From NCBI GenBank assembly GCA_964487925.1, contig CAZASZ010000080.1:1-6223 (forward strand): a stretch of 6,223 nt of DNA, in the 5' to 3' direction. Shown here piece after piece: positions 6,077 through 6,223 of this stretch (position 1 is its first letter; the number at the start of each line of letters is the position of its first letter). Source of the DNA: RI-283 sp964487925. Lineage in GTDB: Bacteria > Pseudomonadota > Gammaproteobacteria > SZUA-140. Made by a program: the position numbers and the translations under genes. The notes below the pieces were generated by a model. That model saw only the letters and a program-made list of their open reading frames with translations, was not told the DNA's origin and made no database searches.

Positions 6077-6223
6077 TTCAATGATCACTTTGGTAAAATC
6101 AGCGCGTCCCTTGCCCCATAACGGACATCCCGCGATCTGACGGCACTCTCCAAGTACAATAGACCTTCATTGCGCTTCGGCAACGAATAGCGACATTGCA
6201 ACTATTCATACGGATTTCCACCG
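6077..6223. other. Upstream flank of glgP, no gene recognised
   Basis: No ORF or RNA gene is evident in these bases. TACAAT (6155-6160) on the + strand resembles a -10 element and could serve a gene beyond the right edge, but no -35 at proper spacing supports it. Confidence 0.3.

Overview
The window reads as ordinary bacterial chromosome, most likely from a gammaproteobacterium. It encodes a full-length HrpB-type DEAH helicase, a glycogen phosphorylase close to the GlgP/MalP family, and a start resembling that of the RhlE DEAD-box helicase. Its intergenic palindromes carry the CCCTCTCCC/GGGAGAGGG core that recurs in many proteobacterial genomes. I cannot place it below class level from the sequence alone.

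Layout: positions 1-94 are a short upstream region, and 95-2575 (+) is hrpB, intact. Positions 2576-2987 hold no full-size gene but are clearly not empty. They contain a candidate extended -10 promoter, about 190 nt that look like a structured mRNA leader with a possible 14-codon upstream ORF, and a 44-codon ORF (2857-2991). The first ~36 residues of that ORF resemble the start of an RhlE-type helicase with a damaged Q motif and no helicase core behind it. This ORF's stop codon overlaps the TTG start of a small RRM RNA-binding protein (2988-3254, +). Positions 3255-3550 form a convergent intergenic region packed with hairpins and a 21-nt inverted repeat. Positions 3551-6043 (-) are glgP, intact. 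Positions 6044-6223 are its upstream region, with a good ribosome binding site and only a weak promoter candidate.

hrpB and the RRM gene are both on the + strand, but the 412-nt gap and the promoter inside it suggest separate transcription. glgP is convergent with the RRM gene, and the palindrome island between them may end both transcripts. The genes do not form an obvious pathway: two concern RNA and one concerns glycogen breakdown.

The most interesting part is 2656-3254. A helicase-like 5' end (promoter, leader and first ~36 codons) appears to sit in front of an RRM gene and to be translationally coupled to it. That suggests either a promoter and leader captured by deletion of a helicase gene, or a leader peptide kept for regulation. 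The two cannot be told apart without comparison to relatives.
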